From Phytophthora sp. 'mugwort' (lineage: Eukaryota; Oomycota; Peronosporomycetes; Peronosporales; Peronosporaceae): DNA of 64,000 bases. Below the pieces are notes generated by a model. It was not told the origin of the DNA, made no database searches, and worked only from the letters and a program-made list of their open reading frames with translations. Of this stretch, positions 41,863 through 52,280 are shown in pieces. Numbering within the stretch: the stretch's first letter is position 1; each line of letters opens with the position of its first letter. The stretch is taken from the NCBI GenBank assembly GCA_033558025.1, contig JAUCEF010000006.1, positions 930,001 through 994,000 on the forward strand, given 5' to 3'. The translations under genes and the position numbers were made by a program.

Positions 41863-43405
41863 TACTGCCACCGATGAAAACTGTCCAATTTCAGCGGGTA
41901 GTTCGATTTAGAATTTGGTTTTCTAACTAATGGAAATAGCTTGTCCAAACAAGGCGAACATCGTTGGAAGCGCTCCATTTCAGCAAATTCTCTTTGCGGG
42001 GCAAGCAAAACCGTCACAGTCAAATGAAAAGCGGGAAAAAGCTATGCTGCCGTTGCCATTTTCGTCCACCACAAGCGCATTGTGCTCCCGCTATTATTTA
42101 GTTTTGGCTCCACGACGCTCAAGAACTTCGATGCACCGCTTGGGCATCGACTTGAGCAACTTGGCGATGAGCTCTGACCCGATCTTTGCCCATGAGTCTT
42201 GAATGGCCGCAATGAGGTCTGCCCGGGTTGAAAATTGCCGCCCGTTAGCGTAAACTGCACGGGCGAGGACGCCCCACATGTTCTCGATAGGATTTAGATC
42301 CGGCGACTTCGCTGGCCACTCCGTAAGCTCGACGTTTTGCTCTTGGAAGAACGCTTTGGTAGTCCCCGACGAGTGGAGCGACGCATTATCCTGCTGAAAA
42401 ATGCAGTCGCGCCCGTACAAACGATCGATAAAAGGCAAAAGATGCTCTGACAGGGTGAGGATGTATCCCTCGCTGTCTTGCGTACCGTCCAAAATCACGA
42501 GGTCGCTTTTACCGTGAGAGCAAAACGCACCCCACACCATGACGCTGCCGCCGCCACTCTGGCGCGTCGAGAAGAACTTTTTCTCGCGGCGGAGGTCATG
42601 CCAGTAGTACTGGAGACCGTCCGGGCCGTCCAAGTTGAACTTCTTCTCGTCGGAAAAGACGCACTTGGCCCACTTGGCCTCGTCCCAGGTCACCTTGTCA
42701 CGCGCCCACTTGAGCCGATCCTCCTTGTGCTTCTTGGTCAGCACTGGCGACGCCTTGCGCTTAGCGTACGTCAAGTGCGTGCTCTCCTGAAGCACCTGCT
42801 TGACTCGGCGTACTCCAACAGGCAGCTCTAGCTGCTCCTGCAGTCCTCTGGCGCTCAAATCCCCTTTCGACGCCTCGCGCAAGAGGCGCCGCTTGGCAGC
42901 GGGGGTCAGCTTGGCGGGCGGCCGGGCCGCTTGGTAGTGTTGTAAGACTTCGGAGAGTTCAGAAAGGTGTGGATTGCAGGTCGCGAGCGCCCTAGGTCCT
43001 GTGCGATTGCTCGCTCGCTCATACCGCGTCTATAGAGGGCTAAAATCGCTGTCTGCTCATCCGTTGTGAGGGTCGTTCCTCTAGGCATGCTAGCGCTAAG
43101 AAAAAAATATAGCGGCAGACACCAAATTATGATGAGCAAACGCGCAAAATCAGCGACTGCGCCACGTATAGCATCACGCAGAAGCAATGCCATTTAGCTC
43201 GTAATGTACGCAGTGGCAGTATAGCTTGTTCCCCTTCTACAAGACGTCGCGATCGTTGTCGGCTTGGCTCACAGCGAGTATTTGTCGAAATGGAGCGCTT
43301 CCAATGGTGTTCGCCTTAATTTCGAGCGCTCTTTTCATTGGTAAGAACGCCATGGTCGCTAAAGAACTATTGGCTGAAATTTGACCGTTTTCATGGGTGG
43401 CAGTA
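41863..43405 (-). mobile_element. Tc1/mariner-type DNA transposon, complete with inverted repeats
   Basis: The element is 1543 bp and begins and ends with TACTGCCACC in opposite orientation, flanked on both sides by TA (41861-41862 and 43406-43407), the classic Tc1 target duplication. The imperfect terminal inverted repeats extend at least 119 bp. An especially well-kept inner block lies at 41951-41981 and 43287-43317, exactly 88 bp from each end. The transposase gene is inside on the minus strand. The termini could be shifted 2-4 bp because both ends read ATTATACTGCC. Confidence 0.85.
42094..43088 (-). pseudogene. Tc1-like transposase (DD34E), broken by one frameshift
   Basis: The coding region starts at the ATG at 43088 (MPRGTTLTTDEQTAILALYR). 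It opens with helix-turn-helix DNA-binding domains (MSERAIAQDLGRSRPAIHTF) and continues on the minus strand to 42094. The frame breaks near 42911-42918, inside the GRPP linker that normally precedes the second HTH. A single missing base puts a TGA in frame, while the other frame carries on with normal transposase sequence. The catalytic domain is complete: FSDEKKFNLDG, QQDNASLHSS, then SPDLNPIENMWG, with 34 residues between the second Asp and the Glu, the DD34E signature of Tc1. Only the frameshift visibly blocks activity, so this is a young loss. It could still be mobilised by another copy. Confidence 0.85.
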
Positions 43406-43429
43406 TAATAAGTGCCAGCACTGTAGTAA

Positions 43430-46170
43430 AATCTCAGTGCATCGATGGAGGAGCGGTTCGACCGCGCGTGGCTTAATTTCTCGTGGGGAGGAGCCGTGGA
43501 CCCGCTCGGGCCAGGCGACAAAGGTGGCACTCATCCCAAGTCGGGCTGGTTCGAACTCCACACGCCACTGGTGATTCATTAGTCGCGAATTTACGCGACG
43601 CAGCGAAAACCACACGAGGTAATATAGAGCTCATTAACTTGGGGTGGGATCTTGTAAAGCGTTTACGGGACTATGAGCAACAACCGCGCGTGCTTGTCAA
43701 GCTGGCGGACACTGGCCGAGTGATGAAGATCCTCCACGACGCGATCAAGACATCGCTCGACATGTTGGGTATCCGCGATTCAGCTACTGCGGAACTATGG
43801 AGGAAGGAGCTGGAGCAAGAACGGGAGCGTCGTCTCGCCATATTCGAGTCCCTGGTAACTAAGCTCTACAAATCGCGCGGTAAGGCAGGTGGATTTGGCC
43901 GTGACGTCTCGTAAAGCTGGGCTTTCGAAACGATCCTCTCGAAGATCTTGCACAAGAAGTCGCAGACGAAACCCAACAACTCGAGGTACTGACACTGTTG
44001 TAACATGGAATAATGGATCATGGAGGGATGCTCCTGTCACGCGAGCTGGATGTGGTTTCTGCAGTGTATGACTGGATCTCCAGTCGTTTGGATGTAGTCG
44101 TGGGGGTTGTTCCACCATAGTTCACCACTACATACAACCTATTAATGGGAGTGTGCCGAGAAGCCTATTCCGAAGCGAAGAGGGTTGTCTGCGGCAGGCA
44201 GCTATCTGGTCACCGCTCCAGCATCCACACGTGAGGATGCTGGAGCACGCGATTTTACGGTGCAAGTCACGTGGGAAAACAGTTCTTCTTTCACGAGCAC
44301 AGTGTTCCAGTTTCGAAGAGCGTATCTTGGATGATACTCCACGGTGTGCGCTTGGACTGGGATACCTACATGAGCGTAAGCTTCTGCATCAGAGTCCACA
44401 GAAGAGTTTAACATTCTATCGTCCGGAGGCAAGGGACAGCTTGGTGGCACACATTTGTGGCACTTACCCGATAATCCCGTTGGTCCACCCAGTAAACAAA
44501 ACGATGTTCACGTGTTCGGGATTTCAGTGCATAAGCTATTCGCTCGTGATCGGAGACCAGCTGACAAGATTACGGTTGAAGCTCTTCCAGCTGCTCAACC
44601 TGAATATCTCGCTAGAAAGGAATGGAATCTACTTTGCGCGATGTGTACTGCTGAGGCAGACACTAGGGTGGATATTGTTGAGGTGGTAGAGGTGATAGAG
44701 GATCTTGCCCGCAATGAAATGAGGCTGAAGCTCCAAAGTGGAAAGATGCTGAGCTAGAACTAATGGATGATGTGAATGCGTACATATTTCCTCTATCTGG
44801 TCAAACCGTCAACGAAATGATACAAGATGCAGGCAAGTTAATCAATGAAGAGCGGGGACTTGCTGAATTGAATCGGCGAGTACTTGATCGGCTGTACGAC
44901 TTGCATCAGCAATTTAGACTGGGAATAAACCTACCTGCAGTCACATTTGGCGACTTCTGCTTGATCTTGTGGCGATTTCTCAACAGACTGGAGCAAGCGT
45001 CATGTAATGGCTACAACACAACGGTGAGTTTGTGCGCGACACGGACCATTGCTAACCGCAATTTCGGTCTTCACCATGCCATTGACCGTCTGATTTTAGG
45101 ATCCTCCATGCTAGATTCGAACCGTCCAATTCACCGTTGGCAACCAGACTGGAGAAACTTTTAACAGAAACAACGTCCATGTGTTCAAGTGTCCTAAAAA
45201 AACCCGTGGAAGTGTCTAGATGAGCTGTCAAGTGAAAATAACAAGGCTGAAACAGCTGCAGTGGTTCAATATGAAGCCGTAGGCTTCGCTACCTCGGGTG
45301 CCATTGTGCTTCCTCGATGGTTTATCCCCTCGTATCAAGTAGAGATTGAAGAGCATATTGCTGATGGATCTTTTGGTTCTGCATATCGAGGCGATGGCTC
45401 GGCGCCGACGTAGTGATTAAGCAGGTGCTTACCGACCTAGCCAAGCGTAAAAATCGAGAGCAGTTCCGCCACGAACTCGATCTGTGGTCTGCACTAAACC
45501 ATCCCAACTTGATCAAGTTGTTTGGAGCATGTCATGAAGGCCGACCTTTCTTCGTGTGTGAGCGTGCAACCGGAGGAACGCTCATATCGTTTCTCAAGGG
45601 AAAAAACGCACGACAATATGGCGGGTATGCTGCATGGGGGCTTAGCTACCTCTATGAGCGTGGAAATGTTCATGGCGATCTCAAGGGCAACAATATCCTC
45701 GTGGGCGAGAACGAGTATACCGTAAAGTTGGCAGACTTCGGCTCAAGTGTCTTGGCGACCAATCCATCTTACCGGTGATCGTAACGGTGGTGGCGCATTC
45801 AGATGGAAAGCTCCTGAGGTTTTGCTCGGGTCTTCTCCAACATTCGCGTCGGATATCTATTCGCTCGGGATGTGTATAATTAAAGCGATTAGTGAAGAAT
45901 ATCCGTGGGGGAATACTATGAGAGATGACGCGGTGAAGAACAAGGTGACTGAAAAGCAGCAACTTCCACCACGTCCAGCCACATTTGTTGAGGTCGAGTG
46001 GCAACTGGTCGAGCGCATGTGCTGCTTTAATCCCGAGGAAAGGATCAGCGCACTTGCGGTCATTCAAAGCGCCAAACGAATTCAGCAAAGGTACTCACTT
46101 GGGTTATTGGTTGAAGGAGACAGTGACCAGCGTCGGTGCCAGGAAAGGTTTTCGTTGCAGTTCGGTTAGT
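43430..46170 (+). pseudogene. TKL-type tandem protein kinase, decayed
   Basis: The remains of a large tyrosine-kinase-like Ser/Thr kinase lie just right of the Tc1 element. A helical N-terminal part (LVKRLRDYEQQPRVLVKLA, MLGIRDSATAELWRKELEQ) is followed by a first, badly broken kinase domain (LGLGYLHERKLLHQ, DVHVFGISVHKLFARD). A second helical part (LAELNRRVLDRLYDLHQQF) leads to a better preserved second kinase. That kinase has VEIEEHIADGSFGSAYRG, VIKQVL, HGDLKGNN (HGD in place of HRD), KLADFGS, RWKAPEVL and ASDIYSLGM. Clear single-base frameshifts occur near 45400 (between the glycine loop and the VIK lysine) and near 45775 (between DFG and APE), plus several stops. Tandem TKL kinases of this sort are typical of oomycetes. 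Undetected introns might repair some breaks, but not all of them. Confidence 0.68.
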
Positions 46171-46199
46171 AGCATGTGCGAAGATTTGCAGCAAGCAAC

Positions 46200-47686
46200 A
46201 GAGCGAGATCTCCACATATCAAGTTGACCAGTGTCCTCATCGTTTAGCGATTAATTAATTCGTGGAAGTCGAAGCACGTTGTGCCGGTTGTGTGCTTTTA
46301 GAACCAGTCGTCTACTGTAGTTAGCGTTGACTTGCAACCTTAAAAAAATGTATAATAGCGTTGCTGGCCATCTCGGAACCTGTCCTCCGAGGACTCCTCG
46401 TGCGGCGAACGAGCCAGAACGCCTCGCGACGAGCTTCGCATACCCATAGAAGGGAGGGTAATCTTGGGTGCGATTCAGTTATGCCCGATGTGCCGAACTG
46501 CACTGTACTGTATGTACTGTATTATTATTGACTCCTTTAACTACAACCATAAGGCAACCACTTGGGCATCTGCTGTGTAGACTGCACCATCCCGAAGATA
46601 GCACGCATGAATGAAAACACCGGCACATCGCCAAAGCTTGCAGGCAAGCGCCTCAAGCGCTTGAGTGAAGGAAGGAAGGAACACGTAAGAGATTCGGACC
46701 GCTTCAACATGCACTTGGCTTGGCTATCTGGCTGTCACACACAGCTGGAGCTGACTTGATGCGCAATGCGCATTGCTCATGGTATCGGCGCCAGCATTAA
46801 AGTTAACCCACGCGCAGAGCTGGACGGGTTTGCTTGGACGACGGGAAGACACTCCCAACAAGATAGCGCTGGAAGAGAGACATTGCAAGTTCCAAGCAGT
46901 CAGCGAGTGTCGCAGCACCTCTAGCGAGATCCGTATCGGCAGTATGCACGTCGCGTAGCGACCAACACGTTCGACTGTTGAACATGAACTCCCTGCTGTG
47001 TCAAGTCTGCGCAAGCGCGCCTGCAGACGGAATTATCCTTCCTTCCTACAGTAGGAATCCTCTCTTTTAACGCCATTTTCACCGCGTGGAAACGGCGTTG
47101 TATCTCTTGCGGCATGAGTCCCATCCTCCCTCAGCCACCTTCGAAAATGGGCAGACGTTGCACGGCGCCTTATCTTCGAGATTTGCACGTCTCCTTCGAT
47201 AACGCCTACACTGTGCAGTACCAGTGTGACCCCCTCCACACACCCAAACACGCCAGCCGAGCCGAGCACAAAACAAAACCAGCCAGGACTTACAGTAATC
47301 GCAAAGTGTCCACGGCCCGAGCGACTAGCAAATAGCCGTTGAACAGTATCCCAGTATGAGTGATGGTCTCGTCCAGCGAAACGCGAATCAGATCGCGTCA
47401 TCAAGGAAATTAACCAATCCGCTCGCAGACCCATCACGTTGCCCTTTTGGATCGCGCACGTGCGCTTCGCAGGCTGCGCGTTGAAGTGCGCAGCCATCAC
47501 CCTTCCCCCCATCCCGTAGAGTCCGAGCTTATCTAAGACCTGCACTTGAATAAAGCGACTTCGTTGAACGAGGTTCATTTCCAATTTGGCTTCCTAGGCC
47601 TCACATCTCTCTTCACTGCAGCAAGCCTCCACACTATAACGAGAGCTGAGACCGTCTTCCATATAGTACCTATCCACTTAACTACC
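46200..47686. other. Spacer between the kinase remnant and the P-type ATPase gene
   Basis: No supported gene. Short frames at 46562-46759 and 46773-46958, and a 183-codon reverse frame at 47033-47584, have no recognisable similarity. The right end must include the ATPase promoter and 5' UTR. Confidence 0.4.
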
Positions 47687-50600
47687 ATGTCGGGCTACGA
47701 GAGTGGAGCTTCGCAGCCCTCACGCTCGCTGCGCGACAGCGCCAACTATACGAGCCTGGAGACGCCTCGTGCCTCCTCGCGCTCCGTCGATCTGCCGGCG
47801 CACCTCGTTGTAGACGTGTCCGGCGGTGCGCGTTCCTTCTCCACCGCCGACTTGTACCATGCCGACGCGAAGATGGCGGCTAACACCAACTCGGTCAAAG
47901 TCGGACCTAGTACCCCGCTACCTGACCACCGCTCGCGCTTCTTGAGCGATGGAGAGCTGCTGCTCGCTGCCAATCCCGTGCCTACACGCGAGTCCTTCGC
48001 GACACTCAACGAGACGGACGAGAAGACGTGGCACCAGCGATCCACCGAGCTCATCTCTAAGATGCTTAACACGAACCTCGAGCGAGGACTGAACGGGATG
48101 GACGTGGAGCGCCGGATACTACGCTACGGATACAACGCACTGGAGGAAGAAGCCAAGACGCCAGTGATCGTGATCTTCCTACTGCAGTTCTACAACCTTA
48201 TCATCGCCATGCTCTTATTTGCGGCATTGGCGTCTCTGGCTCTTCAAGAGTGGGTCGAGGGTATCGCTATCCTTGCTATCGTCACGCTTAATGCAGCTGT
48301 AGCGACATACCAAGAACATTCAGCCAGTAATGCGTTAGCAGCACTGGCAAGTCTATCGAGTCCGCAGTCGCTTGTCGTTCGTGACGGTATGCAGCAGGTA
48401 CTTGACAGTAAGCAGCTGGTGCCTGGTGACATTGTCATCCTCGTCACGGGTGACGTTGTCCCTGCTGACATTCGGTTGTTCACGAGTGTCGATCTCAAGT
48501 GTAATGAAATGCTGCTCACAGGCGAGTCTAAAGACGTCGCCAAGAAATACAATGCTCCGCTCCACCCCGCTGGCGCTGGTAAGCCTGCCAAACTGACAGC
48601 TAGCAACATGGTGTTCTCTTCGACGACAATTACGGCCGGTAACGCACGCGGTATCGTCGTGGAAACCGGTATGAACACCCGCGTGGGTTCCATTGCAGCG
48701 CTGCTGCAAGCTCAGAGTGGTTCCGATGACGCGGCGCAAGAGAAAAAGTGGATTCGGAACCCGATTGGCGACTGCATTGCCAAGCACCGCCCGAAGCTCA
48801 CGCCTCTGCAAAGGGCTTTACACCACACTGGTTATGTCATGGGCCTCATTGCGGTAGGAGTCGCTATCCTCGTCTTCATCGTCGGCATGATCCGTGGCAC
48901 TGAAGACCCACGCCATCCTGATCGTCCGGTATACCTTACTATGATTATGGCCGCCGTGTCAGTGGCTGTGAGTGCTGTTCCGGAAGGTTTACCGATGGTG
49001 GTGACTATTTGCTTGTCGTCGGGTACTGCCGAGATGGTCAAGAAGAACGTGCTCGTGCGCAAACTTGCCTCGGTCGAGACGCTTGGTGCCGCTTCAGTTA
49101 TCTGCACAGACAAGACTGGCACGCTGACGGAAGGTAAAATGACAGCTGTGAAGCTTTGGGGCGATTTCCGCGAATATACCATTACTGGCAAGGGGTTCAC
49201 GCCCGAGGGCTCCATTTTATCCGCTGACGGAGTCAACCAGGCCGAACCGGAAGCCGGTAACGTTCAACTACGCGCTACTTTGATGGCTTCTGTGCTCTGC
49301 AGTAACACGCAACTCAAACAAGTGGAAGCTGACGACGGGGAAATGCCACGTTGGGTCCCGTTTGGCAACTCATCCGAGGCTCCGTTGATCGTCGCAGCTG
49401 CTAAAGCGGGTATTTGGGAAGACCGTCTTCTTGAAGGCTATCCACGCATCGCGGAAGTGCCTTTCAGCTCTTCACGTAAGATGATGATCACTGTGAACGC
49501 GGTTCCAGTTGTCAATGGCATCGCAATGTTCGATATATTGACGCTACCTGGTGACCGACCACCGAAGCTTGTGGCCAATATTAAGGGTGCACCCAATTAT
49601 ATTTTAAAAAATTGCTCGCAATACTGTCGGAAGGATGGGACGATCGAGACACTGAATAACGTGCAGCGCAATGAGATTTTGGAGGCTGTGGATGCATTAT
49701 CGTCGCAAGCTTTACGTGTTCTAGCTGTAGCTATTCAGCCGATGCAAGAACTGCCTTATGGGAAGGACTGCGACGATGTTGACGAGAAGTTTGCCGTCTT
49801 GTCGAAGCCATTGGTATTCCTGGGGCTTGTGGCATCGATTGATCCCGAGCGTGACGGTGTACGCGATGCCATTGCAACTGCACGTGCAGCTTCCATCCGC
49901 ACCGTCATGATCACGGGAGATTACCTCGCCACTGCTGTTGCTATCGCCAAGAACATCGACTTGCTTCAAGTTGGCGCCGATCCTGAAGCGCAAGCTACGG
50001 ACTGCACACAGCTCCGCCCGAGTGGTGATGTATACTTACCTCCAGCCGATATCGACGAGATCACATCACGCACGCTGGTTTTCGCCCGTGCCAAGCCGGA
50101 AGATAAGATTGAAATCGTCAAGTCACTTCAACGCCAAGGTCTCATCGCTGCTATGACTGGTGACGGTGTTAATGATGCGCCTGCTCTTAAGGAGTCTGAT
50201 ATTGGTGTGGCCATGGGCATTTCCGGTACAGAAGTCGCGAAGGGGGCGTCGGATATGATCCTAACTGACGACAATTTCTGCAGCATTGTGTCTGCAGTGG
50301 AGAAGGGCCGTGTCATCTACGCCAACATCCAGAAGTTCGTCATGTTCTTGCTGTCCACGAACATTGGCGAGATTATATTAATCTTGCTGTCAGTGGCTGG
50401 CGGGTTCCCACTACCATTAGAAGCACTACACATTCTGCTTCTCAACCTCTTTACAGACGGCATGCCTGCCGTAGCGTTGAGCTTGGAGAAGGGCGACCCG
50501 CAGATTATGGACGAGAAGCCTCGAAACAAACATACTTCATTGATCCAGGGTCGACTCTGGTTGCTTGTGCTCTTCAATGCCTTTCTGCTACTCGTGGGTG

Positions 50601-51295
50601 CGTCGACCACGTTCCTCTTGGGACTCTACTGGAATTTCGGGGAGCTGCTGACAAACGATATATACAACGCTGGCGGCGGTTCCGACGGGACCGACTACAC
50701 GGACGTGACGTGCCAACGCTGGCAAGGCGTGAACGACGGATGGAAAACGTACGGCAACTGTGCCGCTCAGTACGCTGACGGTACGTACATTTTCGGCGAT
50801 GAAGTTGCTGGCATGACTTCGTTCGAGAACTCGACGAGCTACTGCGAGGGAGGCGACTACGACTGCGTTCCTGCGGGCTTGGGACGTGCACAGACTATGG
50901 TGTTCTTGGGGCTGGCCTTCACGGAAGTATTGCGAGCCTACACGGTACGCCACTTTACGGAGCCTGTGTTCGTGCGGATGCTGGCAAATGGCTACATGCA
51001 GCTTGCGGCGTGCATGTCGTTGATTCTGACTATCCTGGTGACCAACGTCCCTGTCATTATGGACGATATCTTTGGTTTTGAGTACATTCCGTGGTTCCAG
51101 TGGCTCGTGGTTGGTGCCGTTGCATTTAACAGCGCGTTCTGGGGTGAAGTGCTTAAAGCGATTTTGCGCAGAAATGACCGCGCGCAAGCTCGCTGGGATC
51201 ACATGAAGACCGGATTCGAGGAGCTTTTGCTCGAGATTCGGCACGTGCGCCATCACGTCGAACGACTTGAAGCCGGTGGTCTCAAGCGCGAATAA
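47687..51295 (+). CDS. Type II P-type cation ATPase, probably Ca2+
   Basis: The frame opens at 47546, but the ATG at 47687 has a good context (CTACCATGT) and leaves a sensible 1202-residue protein. It couples ATP hydrolysis to cation export through an aspartyl-phosphate. Motifs in order are the actuator TGES (LLTGESKDV, about 277), TM4 VSAVPEGLPMVV, the phosphorylation site ICTDKTGTLTEGKM (Asp about 475), the nucleotide-domain KGAPNYILK, and the hinge MTGDGVNDAPALKESDIGVA (about 821). TM5 has STNIGEI, TM6 NLFTDGMPAVA and TM8 FTEVLRAY. These keep the Glu, Asn, Asp and Glu residues that bind Ca2+ in SERCA. About ten membrane segments are expected. The 120-residue Ser-rich N-terminal tail may be regulatory. 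The TM7-TM8 loop is long and cysteine-containing. A Na+-ATPase (ENA-like) is the main alternative. Confidence 0.9.
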   Translation: MSGYESGASQPSRSLRDSANYTSLETPRASSRSVDLPAHLVVDVSGGARSFSTADLYHADAKMAANTNSVKVGPSTPLPDHRSRFLSDGELLLAANPVPTRESFATLNETDEKTWHQRSTELISKMLNTNLERGLNGMDVERRILRYGYNALEEEAKTPVIVIFLLQFYNLIIAMLLFAALASLALQEWVEGIAILAIVTLNAAVATYQEHSASNALAALASLSSPQSLVVRDGMQQVLDSKQLVPGDIVILVTGDVVPADIRLFTSVDLKCNEMLLTGESKDVAKKYNAPLHPAGAGKPAKLTASNMVFSSTTITAGNARGIVVETGMNTRVGSIAALLQAQSGSDDAAQEKKWIRNPIGDCIAKHRPKLTPLQRALHHTGYVMGLIAVGVAILVFIVGMIRGTEDPRHPDRPVYLTMIMAAVSVAVSAVPEGLPMVVTICLSSGTAEMVKKNVLVRKLASVETLGAASVICTDKTGTLTEGKMTAVKLWGDFREYTITGKGFTPEGSILSADGVNQAEPEAGNVQLRATLMASVLCSNTQLKQVEADDGEMPRWVPFGNSSEAPLIVAAAKAGIWEDRLLEGYPRIAEVPFSSSRKMMITVNAVPVVNGIAMFDILTLPGDRPPKLVANIKGAPNYILKNCSQYCRKDGTIETLNNVQRNEILEAVDALSSQALRVLAVAIQPMQELPYGKDCDDVDEKFAVLSKPLVFLGLVASIDPERDGVRDAIATARAASIRTVMITGDYLATAVAIAKNIDLLQVGADPEAQATDCTQLRPSGDVYLPPADIDEITSRTLVFARAKPEDKIEIVKSLQRQGLIAAMTGDGVNDAPALKESDIGVAMGISGTEVAKGASDMILTDDNFCSIVSAVEKGRVIYANIQKFVMFLLSTNIGEIILILLSVAGGFPLPLEALHILLLNLFTDGMPAVALSLEKGDPQIMDEKPRNKHTSLIQGRLWLLVLFNAFLLLVGASTTFLLGLYWNFGELLTNDIYNAGGGSDGTDYTDVTCQRWQGVNDGWKTYGNCAAQYADGTYIFGDEVAGMTSFENSTSYCEGGDYDCVPAGLGRAQTMVFLGLAFTEVLRAYTVRHFTEPVFVRMLANGYMQLAACMSLILTILVTNVPVIMDDIFGFEYIPWFQWLVVGAVAFNSAFWGEVLKAILRRNDRAQARWDHMKTGFEELLLEIRHVRHHVERLEAGGLKRE

Positions 51296-52280
51296 AAAGG
51301 AAGTTAAGGGTGGGCGATATGTCCGTGAAGTGTATACTGCGTGTATGGATCGCCGCTGCGTCAAGGCAGCAAAGGACGAGCTAAGGACGAGGAACTACCG
51401 AGTGAGTTCGTAGCTTGTACTGTCGTGCAGCGAGTTGTTGTCAACTTGGAGGTTAATGAATTTATCAACATGATGCTCATTGAAACACGAGCTTCACGAT
51501 ACGAATCGCGTATAGGCGTCTAGGTCCGTCGAAGGTGCTTGTTAGGTAGAGTTCAAGCCTCGCTTACGCTGGGATGTCCGGCAGCACAACTTGTCGAGAC
51601 AAATCGCGGATTTCATCATCCATGAGGTGGGTTTAATGGCGATAACTCGACGTACTGCTTCTCGCGTACCAGCTGCATTACTAAGTACATGACTCAGTCA
51701 AAGCCTTTGCACAGCTATTAAATTGGCGAGGAGAAACTGTACTGTTTATGCAATGAGTGCATTGCACCTTTAAGTCATTATTAGCTTGCAGTGCTGAGGC
51801 ATCCAACAACTTTGTTCCGCACTGTTGTTCGTATTGACTATCCCACTTTGATAGCTAATAAGTTGTTGTACATAATACGAATAACTTCCACCGAAGGTAT
51901 TAAATTGGCAAGGGGGCCCTGTACATGTACCCTGTCCGGATACTACACTGTAGGGTGTTGATAGCCGATGATGTGTCAAATGTTAATGGATAGTATACCA
52001 CCATCGATTTGGTACAGGTACTGTACTGTCGGTTAAGTTTCAAAAAAATCAAATGATGTGAGCCTTGCGCCTTAATACAACTGTTCACGACTGACGTCGG
52101 ATGCTGCACAGGAAAAGAAGGAATCGCGAAACGTTTCACCGTGCAGTCGTCGCCGGCAGATCCAGCCGATGCCTTAGTTGACCCCGCTCTTCCACTTGTC
52201 CGGCGTCAAGCTGAGTTCATTTGGTAAAAATCCGTGTGCGGGGCAAGTCCATCATCGCACAGACCCCACTCCGAGAAAAA
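51296..52280. other. Spacer before the rhamnogalacturonate lyase gene
   Basis: No coding frame with support. AT-rich sequence with short frames only. Confidence 0.45.

Noticed and set aside
43467..43562. tRNA-like A and B box words (GGTTCGAACTCC)
   Set aside because: The T-arm stem does not pair, the box spacing is too long and no cloverleaf can be drawn. At most an old SINE-like trace.
43582..43599. Perfect hairpin GTCGCG-AATTTA-CGCGAC read as a terminator
   Set aside because: Factor-independent terminators of this kind are not expected in a eukaryotic nuclear genome, and no T run follows.
47033..47584. 183-codon reverse frame upstream of the P-type ATPase
   Set aside because: No recognisable motif or composition, and it overlaps the likely promoter and 5' UTR of the ATPase gene.
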